NCBI RefSeq assembly: GCF_017592825.1
Contig: NZ_JAGFMD010000001.1
Coordinates: 1 to 64,000, forward strand
Source: Roseivirga sp. E12
Lineage (GTDB): Bacteria; Bacteroidota; Bacteroidia; Cytophagales; Cyclobacteriaceae
Direction: 5' to 3'
DNA: 64,000 bases
Shown: positions 8,452 to 15,648 of the stretch, piece after piece
Layout: each line of letters begins with the position of its first letter
Position numbering within the stretch: position 1 is the stretch's first letter
Made by a program: the position numbers and the translations under genes
Notes under the pieces: generated by a model
Seen by the model: only the letters and a program-made list of their open reading frames with translations
Database searches by the model: none
What the model was told of the DNA's origin: nothing

Positions 8452-8610
8452 ATGAATAACTTCAATCAAGTAAAAGGAGTAAATGATATGATCAATTTCT
8501 ATAATAAGTTCAAGAAAAGCCTGGCCAAGGGAACGGGCTGCAATTTTAAAATCATGATGCTGGTGGTCATGGGGTGGCTTGCTTACCAAGTTGTAGAGCC
8601 ACTTGTGTAA
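8452..8610 (+). CDS. Small single-pass membrane protein (52 aa)
   Basis: A short open frame of 52 residues, between two hairpin clusters. It starts MNNFNQVKGVNDMINFYNKF, becomes basic (KFKKSLAKG), then has a hydrophobic segment KIMMLVVMGWLAYQVV near the C-terminus. An internal Met at 8488 is preceded by AAAGGAG (8474-8480) at good spacing, so the product may instead be 40 residues. Charge distribution (basic before the helix) fits a membrane-inserted miniprotein. No family is recognised; coding status is inferred from composition and the ribosome-binding site. Confidence 0.5.
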   Translation: MNNFNQVKGVNDMINFYNKFKKSLAKGTGCNFKIMMLVVMGWLAYQVVEPLV

Positions 8611-8650
8611 TTCGAGGAGCTTAGGAGACCATCTCAATCGGTCACAAGCC

Positions 8651-8733
8651 ATCAGAGTCTTCCACAGGCGACTCTGATGAAATACTCTTCCACCATTTCC
8701 CACTATCAGAGTCTTCCGCAGGCTACCCTGATG
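8651..8733. repeat. Two more ATCAGAGTC hairpin repeats
   Basis: Copies at 8651-8678 (perfect 9-bp arms, loop TTCCACAGGC) and about 8704-8731 (right arm altered to TACCCTGAT) fill the gap between the mini-protein gene and the 3' end of the DUF1697 gene. They could serve as terminators for the converging genes. Confidence 0.85.
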
Positions 8734-8749
8734 AACGCCTTTGGATAGC

Positions 8750-9268
8750 TTATCCTATCATCCCAATCAGTTTGTTGATGGTGTTGAGGTTTCTAGCAGT
8801 TATGGTTACATCCTTGAAGGTCCGCCCCATTTTTTCCGCAAGCTTAGACCTTCCAATACCATCAGGCGCATATAGGTAAAATACTTTGTCAATAAGTTGA
8901 TATTCCTCCGAAGGAGCCTTCAGTCCATCTAAGAACTCATAATCGACAGATTGGGGTATTTGATCGCAAAAGAAGAAATGGAGTGCCTTGCCAACTTCAG
9001 TTTGGAAAGGGGAGTTTGCAGCTGCAGCCTTTAATTCATCCTCGCTTAGCACAAATACTGAAGGCTTAAAGCCAAACTTGCCATCAATTAAGTCTGCAAT
9101 TTGATCTCCAGCTCTAGTCTCGTTTTTAAAAACCACATTCCCGCTTTGGATATATGTCTTAACATCCGAAAAGCCATTGACTTCCATAAGAGCAACAAGC
9201 TCTTTCATCGGGACGATGTTATTGCCTCCAACGTTTATTCCTCTAAGTAATGCGATCCAGGTTTTCAT
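8750..9268 (-). CDS. DUF1697 family protein
   Basis: The 172-residue protein begins MKTWIALLRGINVGGNN and continues with VKTYIQSGNVVF, the two hallmark blocks of DUF1697, which define a compact alpha/beta fold of unknown biochemical role. The end RTFKDVTITARNLNTINKL also matches the usual family C-terminus (region with TxRNxxTxxKL). Length is typical. No signal peptide or membrane helix is seen, so it is cytoplasmic. It stands alone between repeat clusters on both sides, with no obvious operon partner. Confidence 0.9.
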   Translation of the reverse strand: MKTWIALLRGINVGGNNIVPMKELVALMEVNGFSDVKTYIQSGNVVFKNETRAGDQIADLIDGKFGFKPSVFVLSEDELKAAAANSPFQTEVGKALHFFFCDQIPQSVDYEFLDGLKAPSEEYQLIDKVFYLYAPDGIGRSKLAEKMGRTFKDVTITARNLNTINKLIGMIG

Positions 9269-9376
9269 GTTGGAAGTTCAATAGTTTTGATCGATTTCAG
9301 CAAGTTTCTTGCTTGATATTTATTTCTCCCTAAGGTAAACCTCCGGAAGACAAGGGGGAAAGTGGTGTTTCTCACC

Positions 9377-9470
9377 ATCAGAGTCTTCCGCAGGCGACTC
9401 TGATGCATGAGGTATAGTCTTCCTTAGGAGATTCTGAGTAGGGTTTTTCGTGAATATTTATTGTTGGTGG
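9377..9470. repeat. ATCAGAGTC hairpin with conserved flank
   Basis: A copy with perfect arms at 9377-9404, followed by a second, shorter TAGTCTTCCTTAGGAGA motif and then GAGTAGGGTTTTTCGTG and TTTATTGTTGGTGG. The same flank follows the copy at 11110, so the mobile or duplicated unit is longer than the hairpin, about 70-100 bases. Confidence 0.8.
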
Positions 9471-9492
9471 TTACATCAGTAATGGCTGGAAT

Positions 9493-9542
9493 TGTCAAAC
9501 GACTCACTTCAGAGATCGCAAGCCGTTTGACAGATTTATCCA
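9493..9542. terminator. Inverted repeat downstream of the hydrolase gene
   Basis: TGTCAAACG and CGTTTGACA form a perfect 9-bp stem around 32 bases, just after the stop of the minus-strand alpha/beta hydrolase gene. There is no clear U-tract, so termination or mRNA 3' protection is only possible. Confidence 0.35.
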
Positions 9543-9545
9543 ATA

Positions 9546-10322
9546 TTAATGGGCTAATAGGTGAGCTTCCATGAGTTGAACTGTGTAAATCGGAACTTGC
9601 TGCATGGGATAGTGGCCAGCATTTGAGACACCGCTAAAACTCACGTTTTCAAATTGTTGGAAAGCTTCTCGTTGTCCCTTTTCTCGCCATTGTTCTAAAT
9701 CATCTTCGCCATAGATGATCAATATTGGTTTAGTTGTTCCTTTCATTTCCTCAGAGAAGTCTTTAGTCAACCATTCGTCCATGTAGCTTTTCATCGCAGC
9801 CTGATTTGTTTGTGCATGTAATCTTTCCGCCCTTTTAAGGTTCCATATTTTAGGCAGTTTATCTGAGACAAGCATGCCATAACCTGTGGCAGCTACATCG
9901 GGATTCGTGATAATTTGACTGAAAAAGGCTTTTGTGTCGTCATCAACCTTAAAACCAGCAGAAGATACCGGAGTAATACCAACCATCGCTTTTATACGGT
10001 TTGTCTTGTCTTGGAGGATGGCTTTCTGAGCGGCCATGCCTGTCATAGAATGCCCTACTAAATAGAATTCGTGCCAGTCCAACGCATCCGCGACTTTGAA
10101 GATGTCGGAAGCGATTTCATCAATCGTAAAATCGCCATTGATGTCTTTCGAATGGCCATAACCTCTAACATCTACAAAGGCGTATGTAAATTCTGATGTG
10201 TTGAGATAGTTGACAGCAAGGGCCCAGTTCCCCTCAATATCACCCATCCAGTCATTAGTAATAATTACTTTTTTCGCACCGTAACCTTTTAGGGCGTAGG
10301 AGGGAATCATTGTTTTTTTCAT
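9546..10322 (-). CDS. Alpha/beta hydrolase under TetR control
   Basis: The 258-residue protein has an alpha/beta hydrolase core: FVDVRGYGHSKD after strand 4, the nucleophile elbow GHSMTGMA (GxSxG), an acidic residue region PILIIYGEDDLEQW, and the late His in NAGHYPMQQ. Size fits small carboxylesterases or epoxide-hydrolase-like members; the substrate is unknown. No signal peptide. It is directly downstream of a TetR gene on the same strand, and a near-perfect palindrome at 10361-10384 in the 74-base gap matches the one before the TetR gene. The enzyme is therefore likely induced when the regulator binds its ligand, possibly the enzyme's substrate. Confidence 0.88.
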   Translation of the reverse strand: MKKTMIPSYALKGYGAKKVIITNDWMGDIEGNWALAVNYLNTSEFTYAFVDVRGYGHSKDINGDFTIDEIASDIFKVADALDWHEFYLVGHSMTGMAAQKAILQDKTNRIKAMVGITPVSSAGFKVDDDTKAFFSQIITNPDVAATGYGMLVSDKLPKIWNLKRAERLHAQTNQAAMKSYMDEWLTKDFSEEMKGTTKPILIIYGEDDLEQWREKGQREAFQQFENVSFSGVSNAGHYPMQQVPIYTVQLMEAHLLAH

Positions 10323-10360
10323 GATGATTTGGTTTAAATGAGTATTAAAAGTTTGTTTAT

Positions 10361-10384
10361 ATAAGTAAGCAATCGCTTACTTAT
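10361..10384. promoter_or_regulatory. TetR operator upstream of the hydrolase
   Basis: A 24-base palindrome with arms ATAAGTAAGC and GCTTACTTAT and one central mismatch lies 39 bases upstream of the hydrolase start codon. Its core GTAAGC...GCTTAC is shared with the site at 10988-11003 before the TetR gene, which identifies both as probable binding sites of that regulator. Confidence 0.75.
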
Positions 10385-10396
10385 TGAGTAAAAAAA

Positions 10397-10975
10397 TTAT
10401 TTGATAGAGTTCATGGTAAAGTCTACAAAGTCGAGCAGTGCTTTTTCATCTCGAACTTTAACAGTAACTGTAAGTCCTTCGGTGCAGCCTATCAGATAAT
10501 TAGATAGCTTGACGAGATCTGTATTTTTGGCTAGTTTACCTTTGGATTTGGCTTTAGTAAGCAAGTCGAAAAAGGCCATATAAATCAAGTCAAAATAGCT
10601 ATCGAGCCTCTCCTTAACCTCTGGACTGGTTGTGCCAAATTCCATCGCAGTGTTTGCAAACAGGCAGCCATTTGGAGATTGTTTTGATTTGACAGCGACA
10701 ATGAAATCTGTGAAGAAGGTTCTGATGTCTTCCAAATCTCCATCTGAGGCGAGTAAGGGTTTTAGAATTACCTCTTTGTTCAGTTGCTCGTATTGCTGTA
10801 AGGATTCGATGAATAATTGGTCCTTGCTTTTAAATTCGGCATACAAGGTTCTCTGGTTGATCCCCATTTTGTCTTCCAGCATTCTGGCTGAGGTGTTTAT
10901 AAACCCATTATCCCAGAAAGCCTTCATGGCTTTTTCTAACACTTCTTGACGCTTGTATTTTTTTGATCGCCCCAT
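10397..10975 (-). CDS. TetR/AcrR family transcriptional regulator
   Basis: The 192-residue protein opens with a TetR-type DNA-binding domain (about residues 8-55): RQEVLEKAMKAFWDNGFINTSARMLEDKMGINQRTLYAEFKSKDQLF, in which GINQRTLYAEF is the recognition helix. The remainder is an all-helical ligand domain, with CLFANTAMEF in the position common to the TetR_C subgroup near YxAF/NemR-like repressors. It presumably represses itself and the downstream hydrolase through the two palindromes. The inducer is unknown. Confidence 0.92.
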   Translation of the reverse strand: MGRSKKYKRQEVLEKAMKAFWDNGFINTSARMLEDKMGINQRTLYAEFKSKDQLFIESLQQYEQLNKEVILKPLLASDGDLEDIRTFFTDFIVAVKSKQSPNGCLFANTAMEFGTTSPEVKERLDSYFDLIYMAFFDLLTKAKSKGKLAKNTDLVKLSNYLIGCTEGLTVTVKVRDEKALLDFVDFTMNSIK

Positions 10976-10987
10976 ACGTATATAAAT

Positions 10988-11003
10988 GTAAGCGATCGCT
11001 TAC
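10988..11003. promoter_or_regulatory. TetR auto-operator
   Basis: Perfect 16-bp palindrome GTAAGCGATCGCTTAC, 13 bases upstream of the TetR start codon on the minus strand. It shares its core with the 24-base site before the hydrolase, indicating autoregulation. Confidence 0.78.
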
Positions 11004-11109
11004 TTAATTACAATCAAAATGAAGCTTGATGTGAATTATGTTTGGAATAGGTAATTGGGAAGTTGGGTAATTAGGGAAATGGTGTTTAGGGATTTACTAC
11101 CATCTCACC

Positions 11110-11172
11110 ATCAGAGTCTTCTTTAGGAGACTCTGAGTAGGTTTTTTCGTGGGTGTTTATTGTTGGTGATAA
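11110..11172. repeat. ATCAGAGTC hairpin with conserved flank, second long copy
   Basis: ATCAGAGTC, TTCTTTAGGA, GACTCTGAG is followed by TAGGTTTTTTCGTG and TTTATTGTTGGTG, matching the flank of the copy at 9377. Relative to that copy about 35 internal bases are missing, consistent with deletion between the two hairpin halves. Confidence 0.8.
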
Positions 11173-11189
11173 GACCAACAATGGCAGGG

Positions 11190-11621
11190 TTATAATTTAT
11201 CATCCTTAGTTTCAAGGCTAATAAAATTGCTTTTATTCATACTAAGAATAATAATCAGTAAGACTGGAATTCCACTCATGGCCAACCAACCCCAGAAATA
11301 ATCGTCTCCACCATTAAGTATACCTGAAACAAAAACTATTAAAGCTTGCCCTGAGAACATTATCAAAAATGTCGAAAAATATAACTTCCATGGTTTGAGT
11401 GAGAAATAAAAAGCTAAACACCCAATAACAATTAGCAGGGTATTCAAAACGATCGCTGCATTTTCAACAACTTCAGAATTTGTATTAGCGCCAAACGGCA
11501 AGGCTAGCAAATATGATAATCCACCATTTAGGTATAATAGAATTATTTGAGTGACCGGAAAAATGGTTAACCCAACAGTAATTGAGATACCTAAAAATGG
11601 GCTTCTTAATAATAGCTTCAT
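11190..11621 (-). CDS. Hypothetical membrane protein, four helices
   Basis: A 143-residue hydrophobic protein with four likely transmembrane segments: FLGISITVGLTIFPVTQIIL, AAIVLNTLLIVIGCLAFYFS, LYFSTFLIMFSGQALIVFV and WLAMSGIPVLLIIILSM. The C-terminus is short and charged. No family is recognised. Twenty-one bases separate it from the rluF start-to-stop region upstream on the same strand (rluF ends at 11643), so it may be the last gene of a two-gene transcript. Confidence 0.65.
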   Translation of the reverse strand: MKLLLRSPFLGISITVGLTIFPVTQIILLYLNGGLSYLLALPFGANTNSEVVENAAIVLNTLLIVIGCLAFYFSLKPWKLYFSTFLIMFSGQALIVFVSGILNGGDDYFWGWLAMSGIPVLLIIILSMNKSNFISLETKDDKL

Positions 11622-11642
11622 ATTACAATCAAAAGCCTAATC

Positions 11643-12377
11643 TTAATCATGCGTTTTAGCCGAGTCAGAAACCAGTCGATTGATTTCTTTCAATTCTTTC
11701 TCAGTGAGGTCACGCCATTTACCTACGGGCACATCAAGGCCCACATTCATAATGCGGGTTCTCTTTAGTTTGGTTACCCGATAGCCGAGGTACTCACACA
11801 TTCTTCTGATTTGACGGTTAAGGCCTTGTGTTAATACAATTCGGAATCTGAAGTCACTCAATACTTCGACTTCACATTTTCTTGTGACAGTTTCGAGGAT
11901 AGGAATGCCATTGCTCATCTTTTTGGCAAAGTCTGGACGGATGCGCTTGTTCAACGTTACCATGTATTCCTTCTCGTGATGATTTCGTGCACGGAGAATC
12001 TTGTTGACAATGTCACCGTCATCGGTTAAGAAGATTAGCCCTTCACTTGGTTTGTCTAGTCGCCCAATAGGGAAGATGCGCGAAGGGTAGTTGATAAAAT
12101 CAATGATATTATCTTTTTCAACACCCACATCTGTAGTACATACAATGCCAACAGGCTTATTGAAAGCAATGTAAACATTCTTCTTGGCCTTTGGCCCAGA
12201 GATCAATTCACCATTAACATGAACTTCATCTCCCTCAATTATTTTCGTCCCCATTTCAGGAACCTTACCATTGATGGTGACCTTACCTTGTTCTATTAGC
12301 TTGTCTGCTGCTCTTCGAGAGCAATAACCAACTTCGCTAAGGTATTTATTGATACGGGTGGACTTGATTTCTGACAT
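11643..12377 (-). CDS. rluF: 23S rRNA pseudouridine synthase RluF
   Basis: The 244-residue protein has an N-terminal S4 RNA-binding domain (about 1-60, [25 protein letters not shown]) and a RsuA/RluE/RluF catalytic domain. The catalytic Asp lies in [18 protein letters not shown], and [20 protein letters not shown] is characteristic of RluF rather than RluB or Rsu[17 protein letters not shown] and [12 protein letters not shown] complete the family signature. It would isomerise the uridine equivalent to E. coli 23S U2604 (and, in E. coli, a tRNA-Tyr position). Start and length fit the family. Confidence 0.9.
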   Translation of the reverse strand: MSEIKSTRINKYLSEVGYCSRRAADKLIEQGKVTINGKVPEMGTKIIEGDEVHVNGELISGPKAKKNVYIAFNKPVGIVCTTDVGVEKDNIIDFINYPSRIFPIGRLDKPSEGLIFLTDDGDIVNKILRARNHHEKEYMVTLNKRIRPDFAKKMSNGIPILETVTRKCEVEVLSDFRFRIVLTQGLNRQIRRMCEYLGYRVTKLKRTRIMNVGLDVPVGKWRDLTEKELKEINRLVSDSAKTHD

Positions 12378-12502
12378 TTCAAAAGTGTAGCGTCAAAATT
12401 AATTGATTATCTCTGAAATCTATGTTGACCGCTTATAGTGAAGTCTATTGTTTATCAAAAGAATAGACATACTTTGAAGATTGAACCAACCAATATAGAA
12501 TA

Positions 12503-12844
12503 ATGACCACCGAAGAAGTATTGAACCATCATCTTGAAGCCTTCTCTGAAGGGAGTGCGGATAAGGTAATGGAAGATTTTACAGATGAATCTGTACTTAT
12601 TATTCCAGAAGCAACATTGACTGGAAAAGAAATCATCCATGGAGCTTTCACAGAGTTTTTTGATAGTATTTTCAAACCTGGAACCTATGAATTTACCATG
12701 GACCGTGTGGAGATTTCGGGAGATATAGCCTACATCGTTTGGCATGCCACGACATCCGCGGGAGAGGTAAAAATGGGAACGGACACATTATATGTGAAGG
12801 ACGGAAAAATTGCTGTACAGACATTTGCTATGTACGTAGAGTAA
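12503..12844 (+). CDS. SnoaL-like (NTF2-fold) protein
   Basis: A 113-residue protein with a SnoaL/NTF2-like cone fold pattern: MTTEEVLNHHLEAFSEGSADKVMEDFTDESVLIIPE at the N-terminus, a middle helix IIHGAFTEFFDSIF, and strands DRVEISGDIAYIVWHATT and GTDTLYVKDGKIAVQTFA. Such proteins include cyclases, isomerases and binding proteins; the substrate cannot be inferred. It is a single gene in opposite direction to rluF and upstream of the SBF transporter, with 175 bases between. Confidence 0.85.
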   Translation: MTTEEVLNHHLEAFSEGSADKVMEDFTDESVLIIPEATLTGKEIIHGAFTEFFDSIFKPGTYEFTMDRVEISGDIAYIVWHATTSAGEVKMGTDTLYVKDGKIAVQTFAMYVE

Positions 12845-13019
12845 ATGATAGTCTGAGATTATGGAATATAATAGTGAAGGTTGGGTTTTACCGTATTGGT
12901 AAACCTGCCTTTTGAGAATGGATTCATAACCTTGAGGCTCATAGCTTGAAGCTTTCGGAAGATTGACTAAGTTTTATATCTTGAGACTTTGAATCAATAC
13001 TTATAGACACTTCTAGGAC

Positions 13020-13889
13020 ATGGATCAACTATCAACCATTATTCTCGGTGCTTCTCTGTTTATCATCATGTTGGGCATGGGGCTTTCTCTTGTGACGGAT
13101 GATTTTAAGCGAGTGCTGGTTTACCCCAAGGCAGTTATCGTAGGCCTGGTAAGTCAGTTAATCTTATTGCCGATTATTGGGTATGGCGTGGCGTCCCTCT
13201 TCGATGTTCGACCAGAGATTGCAGTGGGAATTATGATCCTTGCAGCCTGTCCTGGTGGGCCTACTTCGAATCTAATTGCCCATATGGCGAAGGGAAATAC
13301 AGCCCTATCGGTTACGTTAACGGCTTTTAGTAGCTTCATTACTATTCTCACCATTCCTTTTATCGTCAACTTTGCATTAGAAAAGTTTATGGGGCAGAGT
13401 GAATTCATCAAGCTCGATGTTATTCAAACAATCCTTCAGGTAATGGTCATCATCATTATCCCGATTGTCATTGGTATGATGATCCGTAAGTACAAAACTG
13501 CCTTTGCCATGAAAATGGAGAAACCAGTACGAATTGCTTCTGGTGTGGTGATTATGCTGGTGATTGTAGGATTGTGTGTTAAGGAAAAGGACAATATGAT
13601 TCCTTACCTGCAAGAAGCCGGACTTGTGTCACTTGTGCTTAATGTAGTGACCATGTTTGTGGGTTACCGCATAGCGAAACTCTTCAGTTTGAATGATAAA
13701 TCTGCCGTTTCCATTGCAATAGAGTCAGGTATTCAGAATGGCACTTTGGCGATATCGATTGCCATCGTACTGCTTAACAATTCAGAGTTTGCGATAGCAC
13801 CAGCCGTTTACGGCTTGTTAATGTTCTTAACAGGGGGCGTTGTCATTTACTGGTCGAGTAGGAAGTTTGCCAGGTACAAAAGCAACTAG
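13020..13889 (+). CDS. Bile acid:sodium symporter (SBF) family transporter
   Basis: The 289-residue integral membrane protein has eight to ten hydrophobic segments and SBF/ACR3-type motifs: an early MLGMGLSLVTDDFKRVLVYPK, the cross-over region AACPGGPTSNLIAHMAKGNTALS, and the second one IAIESGIQNGTLAISIAI. These match Na+-coupled transporters of the BASS type; cargo in bacteria ranges from bile acids to pantoate or 2-keto acids and is unknown here. Its last four bases overlap the stop of the convergent DUF2589-type gene. A decayed copy of its 3' end lies at about 16583-16790, beyond the DUF2589 operon. Confidence 0.9.
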   Translation: MDQLSTIILGASLFIIMLGMGLSLVTDDFKRVLVYPKAVIVGLVSQLILLPIIGYGVASLFDVRPEIAVGIMILAACPGGPTSNLIAHMAKGNTALSVTLTAFSSFITILTIPFIVNFALEKFMGQSEFIKLDVIQTILQVMVIIIIPIVIGMMIRKYKTAFAMKMEKPVRIASGVVIMLVIVGLCVKEKDNMIPYLQEAGLVSLVLNVVTMFVGYRIAKLFSLNDKSAVSIAIESGIQNGTLAISIAIVLLNNSEFAIAPAVYGLLMFLTGGVVIYWSSRKFARYKSN

Positions 13890-14380
13890 CTAATCTGCCT
13901 CTTTAGGATAGATTCGTAACCTTCTACCAATACCTTAAGGCCTTCAGAAGTTTCCTGAGGAGTGATGGTAATTTCTAGCTTGGCACTGTTCTTCTTAGGC
14001 TTCTTTAGAAAGCTAAGACCGCTACTTTTCTTAGGAAAGTTGAGTTCAATTTCGCCATCAACAATTTCCATCTCAAAGTCAGCGGTCACAACTGCTTTTT
14101 CGACCTGAGACATCTGAAGAGGTACCAAGGTGATTAGGGGTACGTGTACCTCACTTGTAATTTCATTGCCAGCCGAATCGACACTGGGGTATTCAAGGAT
14201 TACGGTTTTAGGGTCTAGTATTGTCTTTTTTGTTACCTCGTCAGTTTCTGGATCTTTTATTTCTCTGGTGTTCTCTTCAAAGTATTTGTCCAGTAGACCT
14301 ACATTTTTATCCATCAACGAGTCACTCGCATTGATGATGGCATCATGTATGGCGTTTACGAATGATTTAAAACTGATCAT
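13886..14380 (-). CDS. DUF2589-type protein, last gene of the operon
   Basis: This 164-residue protein shares the central signature of the operon's two larger DUF2589 proteins: VHVPLITLVPLQMSQVEKAV followed by TADFEMEIVDGE, corresponding to the VPLNSLA...FDMEI block. An N-terminal amphipathic helix (FVNAIHDAIINASDSLMDKN) replaces their PLxAAxKAN helix. A basic KKPKKNSAKLEITI strand and terminal helix LKVLVEGYESIL follow. There is no signal peptide. It begins inside the stop of the upstream gene (ATGA overlap at 14377-14380), so translation is coupled. Biochemical role unknown. It converges on the SBF gene with a 4-base overlap. Confidence 0.7.
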   Translation of the reverse strand: MISFKSFVNAIHDAIINASDSLMDKNVGLLDKYFEENTREIKDPETDEVTKKTILDPKTVILEYPSVDSAGNEITSEVHVPLITLVPLQMSQVEKAVVTADFEMEIVDGEIELNFPKKSSGLSFLKKPKKNSAKLEITITPQETSEGLKVLVEGYESILKRQIS

Positions 14381-14727
14381 ATTTTTTGGGCTGACGTTTG
14401 AGGTATTGAAGTATAGGCATCCAGTATTTTGACAATACCCGGAGAAATACTCAAGGATTTTGGCTGGTGCTTGACGGTAGAACGCTGCAATTCTCCTGTA
14501 CGAATCTTCGCGGTGTTCATTTGGTTCTTAATCAAGGGTGCTTCGGTCATGAGCATATATTCCAGTGAAGACAATGCTGTACCCACTTTGGGCTTCGACT
14601 GGAGTGTACCTTTTTTGTTAAAGGAAGACTTGACTGAGCTCGATTGAATGGACTCAGTAGCGGCTTTAATGCCTTTTTTCAGGAGCTTGTCCCGAATAGA
14701 CTTGAACAAAGATTTGAATTTGTTCAT
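14377..14727 (-). CDS. Small basic protein sharing the DUF2589 C-terminal helix
   Basis: A 116-residue basic protein. The N-terminal part (MNKFKSLFKSIRDKLLKKG) is a cationic amphipathic helix. Residues about 52-80 (LSSLEYMLMTEAPLIKNQMN) resemble the PLxAAxKAN helix of the neighbouring DUF2589 proteins by position. The tail LSISPGIVKILDAYTSIPQ matches LPLPVGVLAILDLYTKNIQ of the gene at 14946, so I read it as a reduced family member lacking the central beta domain. It lies 9 bases after the zinc-ribbon gene and overlaps the next gene by 4 bases. Function unknown. Confidence 0.65.
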   Translation of the reverse strand: MNKFKSLFKSIRDKLLKKGIKAATESIQSSSVKSSFNKKGTLQSKPKVGTALSSLEYMLMTEAPLIKNQMNTAKIRTGELQRSTVKHQPKSLSISPGIVKILDAYTSIPQTSAQKI

Positions 14728-14736
14728 TGGCTTGTT

Positions 14737-14934
14737 CTACTTGGCAACATTCTTTTTTAACTCCTCAAACTTTTCCATCGTTTCTTGAACAAGAGGCTTG
14801 CTCTGGTCAGATAGTCCAATAGCGGCTTGACAGTTTGGGCAAGAAAACTGAACTCCCATCAAGAGCTGTTTGGTATCAAAAGGTATCTTAGTCTGGCAGA
14901 CAGGGCAAGGGATACTTTGGTCTAAATTAATCAT
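14737..14934 (-). CDS. Small zinc-ribbon protein
   Basis: A 65-residue protein with two CxxC knuckles, CPVC at about residues 9-12 and CPNC at about 32-35, spaced as in a zinc ribbon that binds one Zn2+. A C-terminal charged helix (VQETMEKFEELKKNVAK) could be an interaction segment. It sits 11 bases after the DUF2589 gene at 14946 and 9 bases before the small basic protein gene, within the operon. Such ribbons can be nucleic-acid or protein adaptors; which one is unknown. Confidence 0.78.
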   Translation of the reverse strand: MINLDQSIPCPVCQTKIPFDTKQLLMGVQFSCPNCQAAIGLSDQSKPLVQETMEKFEELKKNVAK

Positions 14935-14945
14935 GCTATTGTCTT

Positions 14946-15554
14946 TTATTCTTCAATTGATTCGGGTTTCTTTTCCTCAGGTAAGGGTTGAATATTTTTA
15001 GTGTAAAGGTCTAGAATGGCCAAAACTCCAACAGGTAGAGGTAGAGGTCCGGCATTGATTCCAACCTTTAATTTACTGGTAGATTGGGTGTTGTTTTTGT
15101 CACCGCTAGGGCCGCCACTGATCTTACCGTTCAGCTGAGCCTTTTTATCCATTATATTGTTTTCCCCAACTTTTTTTGTGGACTCCTTTGAGGTAACCGA
15201 GGTAATCTCCATATCAAAGTCTACGGTTACTTTGTCAATGGCCAGGGAGTTTAACGGCACTAGACATAGTAAAGGGATATTGAAGGTCAACTGCGCTTTT
15301 TGAATATAGCCTGGGTCAGTCGGCTTCTTTGAATCATCAATCACACCTCTAACCATTGACATTTCTATCATCACTGGCTCATAAGTCTTACCGTCTTCTT
15401 TGGTAAAACAGTATTCCAACAAAAAGCGTGTTTGTCCAGTGACCATCATTACGTTGGCCTTGGAGGCTGCCACAAGAGGAGCGCTAATGATGGATTCAAT
15501 GTTCAGCTCCTTGCCGAAGCTGGGTTTGAAAGACTGATTTTGAGATTCAGGCAT
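14946..15554 (-). CDS. DUF2589 domain-containing protein
   Basis: A 202-residue protein with the DUF2589 layout: helix SIISAPLVAASKANVMMVTGQTRFLLEYCF (about 20-50), strands EPVMIEMSMVRGVIDD, central FNIPLLCLVPLNSLAIDKV then VDFDMEITSV, a Gly/Ser/Asn-rich loop (about 140-160), and a C-terminal NAGPLPLPVGVLAILDLYTK helix. No signal peptide or transmembrane helix is seen. The family's function is not known to me. It is the second gene of the operon, 85 bases after the first, in a gap that holds a hairpin. Confidence 0.85.
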   Translation of the reverse strand: MPESQNQSFKPSFGKELNIESIISAPLVAASKANVMMVTGQTRFLLEYCFTKEDGKTYEPVMIEMSMVRGVIDDSKKPTDPGYIQKAQLTFNIPLLCLVPLNSLAIDKVTVDFDMEITSVTSKESTKKVGENNIMDKKAQLNGKISGGPSGDKNNTQSTSKLKVGINAGPLPLPVGVLAILDLYTKNIQPLPEEKKPESIEE

Positions 15555-15632
15555 ATATATATGCTAAATGATTTAATCGAATAGAAAGCTGATGATCACC
15601 ACCAACTTCCTATTTCGACTCACCTATTGTCG

Positions 15633-15648
15633 TCTGCTTTTAAGCAGA
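15633..15648. other. 16-bp palindrome at the end of the first DUF2589 gene
   Basis: TCTGCTTTTAAGCAGA is a perfect palindrome that overlaps the last codons and the stop of the gene at 15640. It has no T-run on the minus strand, so a processing hairpin between the first and second genes is more likely than a full terminator. It could set unequal expression of the two. Confidence 0.35.

Noticed and set aside
8440-8703. 87-residue open frame on the minus strand
   Set aside because: It runs antisense to the better supported 52-residue membrane miniprotein and through hairpin repeats.
9493-9542. Attachment site of an integrated element
   Set aside because: The inverted repeat is a single hairpin with no integrase or direct repeat partner.
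12455-12745. 96-residue open frame on the minus strand
   Set aside because: It is the antisense of the SnoaL-like gene at 12503, which has coding character.
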